From NCBI GenBank assembly GCA_009920585.1, contig RFZT01000032.1, forward strand, positions 1-13,101: DNA of 13,101 nt, read 5' to 3'. Both the position numbers and the translations under genes were made by a program. Every line of letters starts with the position of its first letter. Positions within the stretch are counted from its first letter, which is position 1. This DNA comes from a bacterium (GTDB lineage: Bacteria > Verrucomicrobiota > Verrucomicrobiia > Chthoniobacterales > Terrimicrobiaceae). Under the pieces are notes generated by a model. The model was not told where the DNA came from. It saw nothing but the letters and a program-made list of their open reading frames with translations, and did no database searches. Positions 1 through 7,766 of this stretch are shown here, piece by piece.

Positions 1-345
1 TTGAGGCGGAACCAACTCTCCAATCGCGGACTGGATCGAATACAGATGCCCGCCCTTGCCGACACGAAGATCGATCGGTTTGCCTTGCAGATCCACCGTG
101 TGAAACGAACGAAGAAAGACCGACTCCTCCGAGCAAGTCGTAGACCACGGGCCCTTGGAAGGCACAAAGTCGGTGGTCGTTGATACCGCAACGTCTGTCT
201 TGGGAAGATCAGGAGCAACAGGTAGCAGTGAAAACATCTGCTCCTGAAATAAAGGCGAAGCTATGTTTTTTGTGGCAGTCGCGTCAACGGCATGAAGCGG
301 CGACAAAGAAATGAAAAAAAGGGCGGCGAGGAGGTGGTGTTTCAT
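1..345 (-). CDS. Secreted protein of unknown function, N-terminal part (cut by left edge)
   Basis: An open frame of 115 codons starts at the ATG complementary to 343-345 and runs without a stop off the left edge, so the C-terminus is missing. The first 19 residues look like a Sec signal peptide: MKHH, a hydrophobic core (LLAALFFISLSPL) and a likely cleavage after LHA. The mature part is mixed polar and hydrophobic, with a segment reading DLRVGKGGHLYSI near residues 91-105. I do not recognise the family. The product is probably exported to the periplasm or cell surface. It lies 90 bases downstream of the broken transporter gene on the same strand. No good Shine-Dalgarno sequence precedes the start; the start was chosen because it gives a complete signal peptide. 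Confidence 0.75.
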   Translation of the reverse strand, partial: MKHHLLAALFFISLSPLHAVDATATKNIASPLFQEQMFSLLPVAPDLPKTDVAVSTTTDFVPSKGPWSTTCSEESVFLRSFHTVDLQGKPIDLRVGKGGHLYSIQSAIGELVPPQ

Positions 346-405
346 GGGTAATCATATCTGACTCTTTTGATTTTGGGATAATACCATCGAGTCATGGAAT
401 AGGTG

Positions 406-421
406 TTTGACTTGCGTCAAA
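406..421. repeat. Perfect 6-bp inverted repeat in the gap between two minus-strand genes
   Basis: TTTGAC and GTCAAA are separated by four bases (TTGC). Read on the minus strand this is a hairpin with a GCAA tetraloop. It sits just downstream of the transporter gene and about 60 bases before the start of the secreted-protein gene. There is no T-run after it on either strand, so it is not a standard intrinsic terminator. It could be an operator or an RNA stem, or chance. Confidence 0.3.
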
Positions 422-435
422 AGCTCAGAAAATCG

Positions 436-1792
436 CTAATCCGCAAAGCTCGAAATTCTTGGGATCACCCACCCCAACCAAACTGAAAAAATGACCCACG
501 CCCCGAAGTTCAACAAGATCCCGGCTCGAATCATCTGAGATATGCTGACGAGCCGACTGCTGAAGACAATCGCATTGGGGGGAGTGGAAACGGGGAGCAT
601 GTACAATGGGCAAGAAGGCCGATGTGGTCGCCGTATTACTCGTGAGCTCCGCTAGGCAAATGATGACAAAGAGAATCACACTAACCACAGCGGGCGCAGG
701 GAGAGAAGCTGCACGGTGAGCAAAAGATCCGACCCATGCCGCCACTCCGTTCGTGTGGATAGCCGCCGCCAAACTCAATCCCCCGCCGATCAAGAGCAAC
801 ACATCATAGGGAATTGTTTTGAGTGTTTCCTTATCCAGGATGGACGAACTCCATGAGCGATCAAGAGGGAGGAAAAAGAGCGTCATTCCTCCCGCCATCG
901 AAATCGTGGCATCCGAAAGCCAAGGGAACCAAGTTTGAAGAAACCCCCGAGCGAGCCACAGACCTGCTGTGACAAAAAAAACCGCCATCACACCGAACTC
1001 CCCAATGCCGATAGAGCCTAAGCGTTTTGTCTCGATCCCCAACAAATCCGTCGCATCATCCCCAGCATTTTCCTTCAGTCGAAATGCGATCTTCGTCAGA
1101 ATCACCCATGAAAAACCTAGCAAAATCAAGGCCGGCGGGAGCGCTAGAAACATCCAACTCAGGAAACCGATTGCGATCCCGTAGTTTTCTAACATAAATC
1201 CCGCCAAAATCGCATTCGGAGCCGTACCGACGAGCGTTGACATCCCTCCGATGCTGGATCCATAGGCAACCGTGAGCACCAATGCGGAAGCGAAGCTGGC
1301 ATCGCGCTGGTGATGAAAAAGAGCGATGACCGACACGGCTATCGGCAACATCATTAACGCGACCGCCGTATTGCTCACCCACATAGAGAGAAACGCCGAG
1401 GCCAGAAGGAATCCAGCAATGACTGACGATTTACGCGTTCCTGCAAGGCTGATGATTTTTAACGCGATCCGCGTATGCAGATGACTTCGCTGAAGTCCAT
1501 TTGCGATAAAGATTCCACCCAGAAACAAAAAAATCACCGGATTCGCATACGGAGCCGCCGCGACACTCACCGAGCAAATCCCAGCAAACGGAAAAAGCAC
1601 CAGTGGAAGTAACGCCGTAACGGCAAAGGGAATGGCCTCTGAGATCCAAAAAAGCGCCATAAGAGTGCTCACTCCCAACGTATGCCAACCCAGTTGGGAC
1701 AGCCCCACTGGAGGAACTGACGCTAACGTGTAACAAAAAAAAGCGACACCCACCGTGGCCAATAATCGCGTGATGAGGATCTTCGGATTCAT
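436..1792 (-). pseudogene. SLC13/DASS family sodium:anion (dicarboxylate or sulfate) symporter, frame broken near the 3' end
   Basis: The intact frame from ATG 1792 gives 397 residues of a polytopic inner-membrane carrier. It has both hallmark SNT sodium-binding motifs (residues 140-142 in MWVSNTAVALMMLP and 385-387 in ELTSNTATTSAFLP) and the first TAPNA motif (190-194). After FLPIV the frame turns into non-homologous sequence ending at 425. Shifting frame at about 600 restores a typical family C-terminus: MLPVSTPPNAIVF, then a last membrane helix, stop at 436-438 (54 residues). From memory of the family, about 25-28 residues normally lie between these two blocks, so this looks like a deletion of roughly 80 bases rather than a single-base slip. 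A TTG start at 1846 is possible but adds an unlikely N-terminus; ATG 1792 fits the family. The substrate cannot be told. It is either a real pseudogene or an assembly error. Confidence 0.82.
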
Positions 1793-1884
1793 CAAATGAA
1801 ATGGCCATAACGAGCGCAAAAAACAACGCGCCGACCCTTTTGCCAAGCGGCATTAGGGTTTTTTCCGATTGCGTTTCTCCGACT

Positions 1885-2145
1885 CTACTGCGGAGGGTAT
1901 TGAGGAGGATAAGGCTGCCGGAAGGTCTGTGCCGGCGCTTGTTGGGGTTGCTGCTGCGGCGCCATGTATTGAGGCGGGCGCATGGATTGTAAACGCATCC
2001 ACTCCGCGTCCACCAAATCCTCAAAAAGTTGTGAGATCGAGCGGCGACGAAGCAAACTAAGCTCATCAGCATAAGCACGAATCTCAGGATGAATCGTGAG
2101 ATTCAGTTTTCCACGAAGTTGTTTGTTAGATATGGGTCTTGGCAT
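1885..2145 (-). CDS. Small ribbon-helix-helix (CopG/Arc-like) protein with Pro/Gln-rich tail
   Basis: This 86-residue protein starts MPRPISN. Residues about 12-20 (GKLNLTIHP) fit the DNA-contacting beta strand. Residues 21-34 and 36-52 fit the two helices of a ribbon-helix-helix domain (EIRAYADELSLLRR, then RSISQLFEDLVDAEWMRL). Such domains normally dimerise and bind short operator repeats, often their own. The last 30 residues are Pro/Gln/Tyr-rich (PPQY occurs near residues 57-60 and again at 80-83) and are probably disordered. The gene lies 47 bases downstream of glgB and 92 bases upstream of the transporter start, on the same strand. No toxin-like partner gene is adjacent, so an antitoxin role is not supported. 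Function is inferred from fold pattern only. Confidence 0.72.
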   Translation of the reverse strand: MPRPISNKQLRGKLNLTIHPEIRAYADELSLLRRRSISQLFEDLVDAEWMRLQSMRPPQYMAPQQQPQQAPAQTFRQPYPPQYPPQ

Positions 2146-2182
2146 AAGTGGAATAGTAAGACTTTTTTTCTGATTGGCTATA

Positions 2183-2194
2183 AGGTAAATACCT
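2183..2194. repeat. Short inverted repeat overlapping the glgB stop codon, upstream of the ribbon-helix-helix gene
   Basis: AGGTA and TACCT are separated by AA. The site is about 40 bases before the ribbon-helix-helix start and covers part of the glgB stop. Proteins of that fold often bind short symmetric sites near their own gene, so an operator is possible, but a 5-bp arm can easily arise by chance. Confidence 0.2.
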
Positions 2195-4427
2195 ACTTGC
2201 CCATTTTATTTGCGACCAGGGGGACAGCCGGAATGTGTTTAAATGCAACAACCGATAAAGGCGGCAAATTGATTTGGATCGAATGGGGCTGACTTTGCCA
2301 ACTCCAATTTTCGGAAGCATCAACGCCACCGTAGTTTCCTACATTGGACCCGCCATAGGTCGAGGAATCTGAATTGAGGATTTCCTCGTAGAATCCAGGC
2401 GCATTAACGCCAACGCGGTATCCCTCACGGACGACGGGGGTCGCATTGACAACGAAAACAATCGTCGCCCCCGTGCGGGATTTGCGCATGAACGACCAGA
2501 CGGTGTTATCAGCATCGTTGAAATCGATCCACTCAAACCCTTCATAACTATCGTCACATTCGTAGAACGAGGGTTCGTGAGTGTAGAGCCAGTTGAGGTG
2601 TTGAACCAAACGACGAAGCCCGTCGTGTGCGGGAGATTCCGTGAGGTGCCAATCCAGACTGAAAGCATGCTTCCACTCGGCAAACTGCCCAAACTCGATG
2701 CCTTGAAAAATGAGTTTCTTGCCAGGATGCGCCCACATCCAAGAGAGGAACATTCGGCAGTTGGCGAATTTTTGCCAGTAGTCGCCCGGCATTTTATCGA
2801 TGAGCGAGCCCTTGCCGTGAACAACTTCATCGTGGCTGAGAACGAGAATAAAATGCTCATGAAAAGCATAGAGCATGGAGAAGGTGACATCGCTCTGATG
2901 GTACCGCCGATGAATGGGCTCCTTGCTGATGTAGCGCAGGCTGTCATTCATCCAGCCCATATTCCACTTGAAGCCGAACCCGAGCCCGTTGTTGTAGGTC
3001 GGGTGCGAGACTCCGGGATAGGATGTGGACTCCTCGGCAATCATGGCCACGCCAGGGAAGCGCTCGTAGGCGACTTCGTTGCAGCGCTTGAGGAAGCTGA
3101 TCGCTTCTAGGTTCTCGCGTCCACCGAAGCAATTCGGGATCCACTCGCCCTCCTTGCGGGAATAATCGAGATAGAGCATCGAGGCGACGGCATCCACGCG
3201 CAAGCCGTCGATGTGGAACTCATCCATCCAGTAAAGCGCATTGCCGATGAGGAAATTTTTCACCTCATTACGACCGTAGTTGAAGATGAGCGTGCCCCAG
3301 TCCTGATGCTCTCCGAGGCGAGGATCTTCGTGCTCGAAGAGACAGGTACCATCGAAGCGCGCGAGTCCATGGGCATCCTTCGGAAAGTGACCAGGCACCC
3401 AGTCGAGAATCACGCCGATGCCCTCTTGGTGACAGCGATCGACAAAGTTGCGGAACTCGTCGGGGTTTCCGAAGCGACTTGTCGGGGCGTAGTAATTCAC
3501 GACCTGATATCCCCACGATCCATCAAAGGGATGCTCCATCACGGGCATGAGCTCGATGTGCGTGAATCCCATTTGCTTCACGTAAGGGATCAGGCGGTCT
3601 CCCAACTCCAGATAACTCAAGCTACGGTCCCCATCCTCCGTGATGCGCTGCCAAGAACCGATATGAACCTCATAAATACTCATCGGACTGTTGTACGGAT
3701 CGATCTTCGGGCGCTTCTCGATCCAAGCTTGGTCACCCCATTGGTAGCGGGCCAGATCAAAAACAATGCAACCTGTGCTTGTTCCATGTTGCGCAAAAAA
3801 GGCGTAGGGATCGGTTTTAAGAAAAACATCTCCCACTCCACTGCGGATTTCAAATTTGTAATGAGCACCTTCGTGAACGCCCGGGAGGAAGATTTCCCAG
3901 ACACCGGAGGGCGTAAGCTTGCGCATCGGATGGATGCGACCATCCCAGTTATTGAAATCGCCGACCACACTCACGCGCTGAGCAGATGGCGCCCATACTG
4001 CAAAATGAACACCCGGAACGTCGTCGATGACTTTCACGTGTGCGCCGAGTTTTTTGTAGATGTCGTAGTGCGTTCCTTCGTTGAAGAGGTAAATATCGAC
4101 CTCCCCGAGCACAGGAGGAAAGGCATACGGATCTCGCTCACGCCACGTGGTTCCATCGTGAGCGGTCAGTTCAAGCTGATATCCCCCACCCGCTTTGAAT
4201 TCCGGAAGGATGCATTCGAAAAGACCATTCCCGTCAGCAGGCGAGAGCGGATGCTTTTTAGAAGGGTTTGCATCTAAAATAACGGAAACACTCTGAACAT
4301 CGGGCCGGAGAACTCGCGCCACCCATCTTTCATCGACCCTTCGAATTCCAAGAATGCGAAACGGATCACAATGCCGAGCTTCGATTAAGGGATAGTAATC
4401 ATCATCGGAGAGGAGGGAGTGTTTCAT
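2193..4427 (-). CDS. glgB: 1,4-alpha-glucan (glycogen) branching enzyme
   Basis: The 744-residue cytoplasmic enzyme cuts alpha-1,4-glucan chains and rejoins them through alpha-1,6 links during glycogen synthesis. It has the full GlgB layout: an extra N-terminal beta domain (about 1-105), a CBM48 domain (about 125-225, with VWAPSAQRVSVVGDFNNWDG), the GH13 barrel (about 250-620) and a C-terminal beta domain. Conserved regions are all present: LDWVPGHFPKD (341-351), GLRVDAVASM with nucleophile D412, AEES with acid/base E465, and LSHDEVVHGK with D533. These align with D405, E458 and D526 of the E. coli enzyme. Length is close to the 728 residues of E. coli GlgB; a tail of about 15 residues follows the last family block. 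The start ATG opens a typical N-terminus; no Shine-Dalgarno sequence is evident. No glgA, glgC or glgP lies nearby. It is divergent from preT across a 137-base gap in which I could not assign a firm promoter. Confidence 0.97.
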   Translation of the reverse strand: MKHSLLSDDDYYPLIEARHCDPFRILGIRRVDERWVARVLRPDVQSVSVILDANPSKKHPLSPADGNGLFECILPEFKAGGGYQLELTAHDGTTWRERDPYAFPPVLGEVDIYLFNEGTHYDIYKKLGAHVKVIDDVPGVHFAVWAPSAQRVSVVGDFNNWDGRIHPMRKLTPSGVWEIFLPGVHEGAHYKFEIRSGVGDVFLKTDPYAFFAQHGTSTGCIVFDLARYQWGDQAWIEKRPKIDPYNSPMSIYEVHIGSWQRITEDGDRSLSYLELGDRLIPYVKQMGFTHIELMPVMEHPFDGSWGYQVVNYYAPTSRFGNPDEFRNFVDRCHQEGIGVILDWVPGHFPKDAHGLARFDGTCLFEHEDPRLGEHQDWGTLIFNYGRNEVKNFLIGNALYWMDEFHIDGLRVDAVASMLYLDYSRKEGEWIPNCFGGRENLEAISFLKRCNEVAYERFPGVAMIAEESTSYPGVSHPTYNNGLGFGFKWNMGWMNDSLRYISKEPIHRRYHQSDVTFSMLYAFHEHFILVLSHDEVVHGKGSLIDKMPGDYWQKFANCRMFLSWMWAHPGKKLIFQGIEFGQFAEWKHAFSLDWHLTESPAHDGLRRLVQHLNWLYTHEPSFYECDDSYEGFEWIDFNDADNTVWSFMRKSRTGATIVFVVNATPVVREGYRVGVNAPGFYEEILNSDSSTYGGSNVGNYGGVDASENWSWQSQPHSIQINLPPLSVVAFKHIPAVPLVANKMGK

Positions 4428-4564
4428 CGATACTTATGCTTATTCAGTCGAATGCAAAATGAACAGATTTAAGTCGCCATACATGATGGGGTATTGTCCT
4501 AAAGGCATAGCCAACGTGACGACCGATAGTTTTGAATAGGCCTGAGGCCAAAAATAAGTGAACA

Positions 4565-5998
4565 ATGCACACAAGACCACCACTGTCCGCTATGGCTCGT
4601 CAAATCCAACCATCCGCTGAACAACATTGCCGATTTCCTTTAATGGAGGAGATTCACGCCCCACTCAGCGACCAAGCCGCCCTCGCTGAGTCTCAACGCT
4701 GCCTCTATTGCTATGATGCGCCCTGCATTCACGCCTGCCCCACGGGTATCGACGTTCCCACTTTCATCAAAAAAATAGCCACAGGCGAAGTCGCGTCCGC
4801 TGCCAAAACGATCCTCACAGCCAACATCCTAGGCGCGAGTTGCGCGCGCGTTTGCCCCACCGAAGTCCTTTGTGAGGGAGCGTGTGTGCTCGGCCATGAC
4901 CACGAGCCCATCCCAATCGGACTCCTCCAACGTCACGCGACAGATTTTGTCACAGCACACGGCATCTCGGTTCTAAAGAGGCCCACTGAAAAAAGCGGCT
5001 TCCGCGTAGCAATCATTGGGGGTGGTCCTGCCGGTCTAGGCTGTGCAGCCGAACTCGCCCAACTTGGACACCATGCTGTTATTTTTGAAAAGGAGTCGAA
5101 TGCGGGGGGACTCAATACCCGTGGCGTCGCTTATTATAAAATGAAGCCCCGCGTGAGCCTCGACGAAGTCCGTTTGGTGGAGTCCCTCGGCGTCGAGATT
5201 CAAACCGGCGTGAATGTCGGTGAAGACCTCACTGGTGAGGAATTGCTCTCGGAATACGATGCCGTTTTCGTCGCTATCGGCCTTGGGAGTGAATCCCATC
5301 TCGGCATCGCAAGCGAATACGGTCCAGGCGTCAGGTCCGCTCTGGATTTTATTCGGGACATTCATGAGATGCCACTCGAGGAAGTTGAAATCGGAAAATC
5401 GGTTCTCGTCATCGGCGGTGGGAATACCGCCATCGATGCTGTCAGCCAGGCCAAAAGACTCGGCGCTCCATCTGCGACTCTCGCCTATCGCCGAAAAGAG
5501 GTGGACATGAGTGCTTATACTTTTGAAGTCGCTCTCGCACGAGCCGCAGAATGCCGGATGGTTTTTGAGGCCAAGCCAGTGGAGGTCGTACGCGATGTCG
5601 AAGGCAACCTCGCCGGAGTGAAGTTTATCCACTCTTCGAGTGGCAAAGAGTGGATCGAACCGTGCGACCAATTGCTCCTCGCGATTGGACAACCCAAACA
5701 AGACAGTTTGCTCAAGAAGCTGTTTCCCGCTCTGGAAATCGATGCTCGCGGATGCGTGACCACCGATCCCCTCACCGGCCGCACCAGCCTTCCCAAGATT
5801 TTTTCCGGCGGTGATTGCGCCAATGGGGGCAAAGAAGTCGTGAACGCTGTGGGCGAAGGAAAAAAAGCCGCGATGGAAATCCACCGTATGCTCACAGGAA
5901 AACCCGCCACCCCCACAAAACAATCCTCACGACAAGGCATCACTCGCCCACCCAGCGGAGCTGGCCTTTGGAACCCTATCCGCCCCCCCAACCACTAA
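4565..5998 (+). CDS. preT: NAD-dependent dihydropyrimidine dehydrogenase, flavin/Fe-S subunit PreT
   Basis: The 477-residue cytoplasmic subunit takes electrons from NAD(P)H through FAD and iron-sulfur clusters to PreA for reduction of uracil or thymine. The N-terminal domain (about 35-130) has CLYCYDAPCIHACP (Cys 46, 49, 54, 58) and SCARVCPTEVLCEGAC (Cys 93, 97, 103, 107). By alignment with mammalian dihydropyrimidine dehydrogenase, the ligands would be 46/49/54/107 and 58/97/103 plus Gln122, matching the unusual glutamine ligand (Gln156 in pig). Two dinucleotide folds follow: IGGGPAGLG (151-159, FAD) and IGGGNTAID (283-291, NAD(P)H), then GGDCANGGKEVVNAVGEG (415-432). GltD, the small glutamate synthase subunit, is related, but the adjacent preA decides for PreT. 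About 30 residues of Pro/Ser/Arg-rich tail follow the catalytic part. Start is uncertain: Met10 (4592) is an alternative, and neither has a clear Shine-Dalgarno sequence. Confidence 0.92.
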   Translation: MHTRPPLSAMARQIQPSAEQHCRFPLMEEIHAPLSDQAALAESQRCLYCYDAPCIHACPTGIDVPTFIKKIATGEVASAAKTILTANILGASCARVCPTEVLCEGACVLGHDHEPIPIGLLQRHATDFVTAHGISVLKRPTEKSGFRVAIIGGGPAGLGCAAELAQLGHHAVIFEKESNAGGLNTRGVAYYKMKPRVSLDEVRLVESLGVEIQTGVNVGEDLTGEELLSEYDAVFVAIGLGSESHLGIASEYGPGVRSALDFIRDIHEMPLEEVEIGKSVLVIGGGNTAIDAVSQAKRLGAPSATLAYRRKEVDMSAYTFEVALARAAECRMVFEAKPVEVVRDVEGNLAGVKFIHSSSGKEWIEPCDQLLLAIGQPKQDSLLKKLFPALEIDARGCVTTDPLTGRTSLPKIFSGGDCANGGKEVVNAVGEGKKAAMEIHRMLTGKPATPTKQSSRQGITRPPSGAGLWNPIRPPNH

Positions 5999-6003
5999 TT
6001 TCC

Positions 6004-7320
6004 ATGGCCGATCTTTCCGTCACCTTCGCTGGAATCCGCTCACCTAACCCATTCTGGCTTGCCTCAGGGCCACCCACGAACACGGCCTATCAGGCCCACC
6101 GGGCATTTGAGGCGGGATGGGGCGGTATCGTGTGGAAAACGATCGGCGACCCAACCCCCAATGTAGCCTCCCGATATTCTGCTCTCCGCCTTGGGAACAA
6201 ACGCATGGTAGGCTTCAACAACATTGAGCTTATCAGCGACCGCTCGCCCGAGACGAATTTTCGTGAGCTGAAGGAAATCAAACATCGCTGGCCGGATCGC
6301 GCTCTCATTGCCTCCTTGATGACTGATACCCGCGAGCATTGGCATGACCTCATCCGCCGCGGCGAGGATGCGGGAGTCGATGGGTTTGAGTTGAACTTCG
6401 GTTGCCCACACGGAATGTGCGAGCGAGGGATGGGCTCGGCCGTCGGTCAAAATCCCGATGTCGCGGAAAAGATCACCAGTTGGGTAATGGAAGTCGCAAG
6501 CAAGCCGGTGATCGTGAAACTCACGCCCAATATCACCGACATCACCCAAGCCGCGCGCGCTGCCAAGAGAGGCGGGGCCAACGCGATTTCGCTCATTAAC
6601 ACGATCAGGAGCATCACACAGGTGAATCTCGATAACTTCGTGCCAGAACCTTATGTTGATGGAGCCTCTACGCACGGCGGGTATTGCGGCCCTGCAGTAA
6701 AACCGATTGCCCTCAACATGGTGCAAAATTGCGCCCAGGATTCCGAGTTTGGACTTCCCATTTCGGGCATTGGAGGAATTTCAAACTGGCGCGATGCCGC
6801 CGAGTTCTTAGCCCTCGGAGCGACCACCATCCAAGTTTGCACGGCCGTCATGCACCATGGATTCCGAATCGTTGAGGACATGATTGACGGTCTCAGCGCC
6901 TATCTCGACAGCAAGAGCATGGAATCCCCACGAGAGCTTGTGGGCCGGGCTGTTCCGTCTCTCCGCAAATGGGAGGATCTGAATCTCAACTTCAAGCGCG
7001 TGGCCCGTATCGACCACGACACCTGCATCGGATGTAATCTCTGCCATATCGCCTGCGAAGATGGCGCTCATCAATGCATCGATCTACTCGACCCCGAGAC
7101 CACAGGCATCGGATATGGCCCAGGCCGTATGCTAGGCAAGGCCGCCCCCGTCGTCCGTGAAGAGGACTGCGTGGGATGCAACCTGTGCAGTCTTGTCTGT
7201 CCTGTGGATGGTTGTGTTTCCATGGTGGAAATCCCATCCAAAGAAGCGCCAATGAGCTGGAGCCAATACCAGTCTCGTCTATCCAAGGGCGACATCGCGC
7301 CCATTCCGGCACATCCCTAA
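6004..7320 (+). CDS. preA: NAD-dependent dihydropyrimidine dehydrogenase, FMN catalytic subunit PreA
   Basis: The 438-residue subunit carries the FMN barrel that reduces uracil or thymine to the 5,6-dihydro form, the first step of reductive pyrimidine breakdown. The barrel spans about 5-310 and resembles dihydroorotate dehydrogenase. NFGCPHGM (131-138) holds the catalytic Cys134 and substrate-binding Asn131; INT at 198-200 and SGIGGI at 254-259 are further active-site and FMN-site motifs. The C-terminal ferredoxin domain has two 4Fe-4S motifs: Cys 341/344/347/351 and 389/392/395/399. A longer reading of this frame from 5815 overlaps preT and gives a low-complexity N-terminus, so ATG 6004 is the start (MADLSVTFAGIRSPNPFWLA). 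It begins five bases after the preT stop with no Shine-Dalgarno sequence, so translation may be coupled. The two genes correspond to the N- and C-terminal halves of the single mammalian enzyme. Confidence 0.94.
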   Translation: MADLSVTFAGIRSPNPFWLASGPPTNTAYQAHRAFEAGWGGIVWKTIGDPTPNVASRYSALRLGNKRMVGFNNIELISDRSPETNFRELKEIKHRWPDRALIASLMTDTREHWHDLIRRGEDAGVDGFELNFGCPHGMCERGMGSAVGQNPDVAEKITSWVMEVASKPVIVKLTPNITDITQAARAAKRGGANAISLINTIRSITQVNLDNFVPEPYVDGASTHGGYCGPAVKPIALNMVQNCAQDSEFGLPISGIGGISNWRDAAEFLALGATTIQVCTAVMHHGFRIVEDMIDGLSAYLDSKSMESPRELVGRAVPSLRKWEDLNLNFKRVARIDHDTCIGCNLCHIACEDGAHQCIDLLDPETTGIGYGPGRMLGKAAPVVREEDCVGCNLCSLVCPVDGCVSMVEIPSKEAPMSWSQYQSRLSKGDIAPIPAHP

Positions 7321-7349
7321 AACAAAATGGAGCGCGATCAAAAATGGGG

Positions 7350-7362
7350 TTGAAATTTTCAA
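7350..7362. repeat. AT-rich palindrome just before the small membrane-protein start
   Basis: TTGAAA and TTTCAA are a perfect 6-bp inverted repeat around one central T, ending three bases before the ATG at 7366. It occupies the place where a ribosome binding site would be. It could be a repressor site or a weak RNA stem; chance is also plausible in AT-rich sequence. Confidence 0.2.
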
Positions 7363-7365
7363 AAT

Positions 7366-7725
7366 ATGATTTGGGAACATAAGACCGAACCGCTCGCGCC
7401 TACGCATGTTTTTGCAAGCCGCTTCTTGGCTCAATTTCTCATCGCTTTGGCCTTGGTCGCTGTCGGTCTGGCGATCGGGATGCTGGGCTACACCATTCTG
7501 GGCAAACTCCCCATTATCGATGCCTTCTTGGAATCAAGCATGCTTCTCAGCGGCGCAGGCCCACTTTACACAGAAAGAACCTCGTCTAATGCGTTGAAGA
7601 TTTTTTCGTCGTTCTACTCCCTTTTCTCGACGCTCGTTGTCGTTGTATCCGTCGGCCTGTTGGCTTCACCGGTCGTCCACCGAATGTTTCACGCCGTCCA
7701 CATCGAAAAGAAAAAAAGGCCCTAA
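7366..7725 (+). CDS. Small two-helix membrane protein, 2TM-channel-like layout, function unknown
   Basis: This 119-residue protein has two strong membrane helices (about 21-46 and 79-101). Between them is a loop reading FLESSMLLSGAGPLYT (54-69), and the protein ends in a basic tail (HIEKKKRP). The layout (helix, short re-entrant-like loop, helix ending in SPVVHRMFH) recalls two-helix potassium channels, but the TVGYG selectivity filter is absent; GAGP stands at about that place. I recall similar unnamed proteins in many bacteria with SGMGP-like loops, but I cannot name a family. It should sit in the inner membrane with a cytoplasmic C-terminus. It follows preA by 45 bases and could be co-transcribed. 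No Shine-Dalgarno sequence is seen; the start is the first in-frame ATG that keeps the whole first helix. Confidence 0.8.
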   Translation: MIWEHKTEPLAPTHVFASRFLAQFLIALALVAVGLAIGMLGYTILGKLPIIDAFLESSMLLSGAGPLYTERTSSNALKIFSSFYSLFSTLVVVVSVGLLASPVVHRMFHAVHIEKKKRP

Positions 7726-7766
7726 AAAGCGCTTGATTACGGAATAAGCAAGCGGCAGCTGTAGAT

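Noticed and set aside
595..610. Programmed ribosomal frameshift in the SLC13-type gene
   Set aside because: No slippery heptamer is seen, and a simple slip would not restore the roughly 25 residues missing between the two frames; a deletion explains the data better.
1431..2078. Minus-strand open frame of 215 codons spanning the ribbon-helix-helix gene and the transporter 5' end
   Set aside because: It is in a different frame from both genes, and its sequence is low-complexity and motif-free where the other frames carry clear domains.
1885..2145. Toxin-antitoxin module around the ribbon-helix-helix gene
   Set aside because: No small partner gene with a toxin motif overlaps or adjoins it; the neighbours are glgB and a transporter.
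3213..4277. Plus-strand open frame of 354 codons opposite glgB
   Set aside because: It lies wholly antisense to the strongly conserved branching enzyme, its translation shows no recognisable motif or domain order, and it has no ribosome site. It is a shadow of the codon bias of glgB.
4539..4549. GGCC-TGA-GGCC stem just before preT as a regulatory hairpin
   Set aside because: A four-pair stem with a three-base loop is too short to claim, and GGCC is self-complementary, so such pairs arise easily by chance.
5036..5923. Minus-strand open frame of 295 codons opposite preT
   Set aside because: Antisense to conserved FAD and NAD(P)H-binding motifs of PreT, with no family features of its own; a codon-bias shadow.
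6360..6460. Possible loss of the catalytic cysteine in PreA because SAVGQ stands where the mammalian enzyme has LACGQ
   Set aside because: The catalytic cysteine of this family is the one in the NxxCPxG motif, and that cysteine (Cys134) is present, so there is no loss.
7730..7754. CGCTTG ... CAAGCG inverted repeat after the small membrane-protein gene as a plus-strand terminator
   Set aside because: The stem is only six pairs with a 13-base loop and there is no T-run after it.
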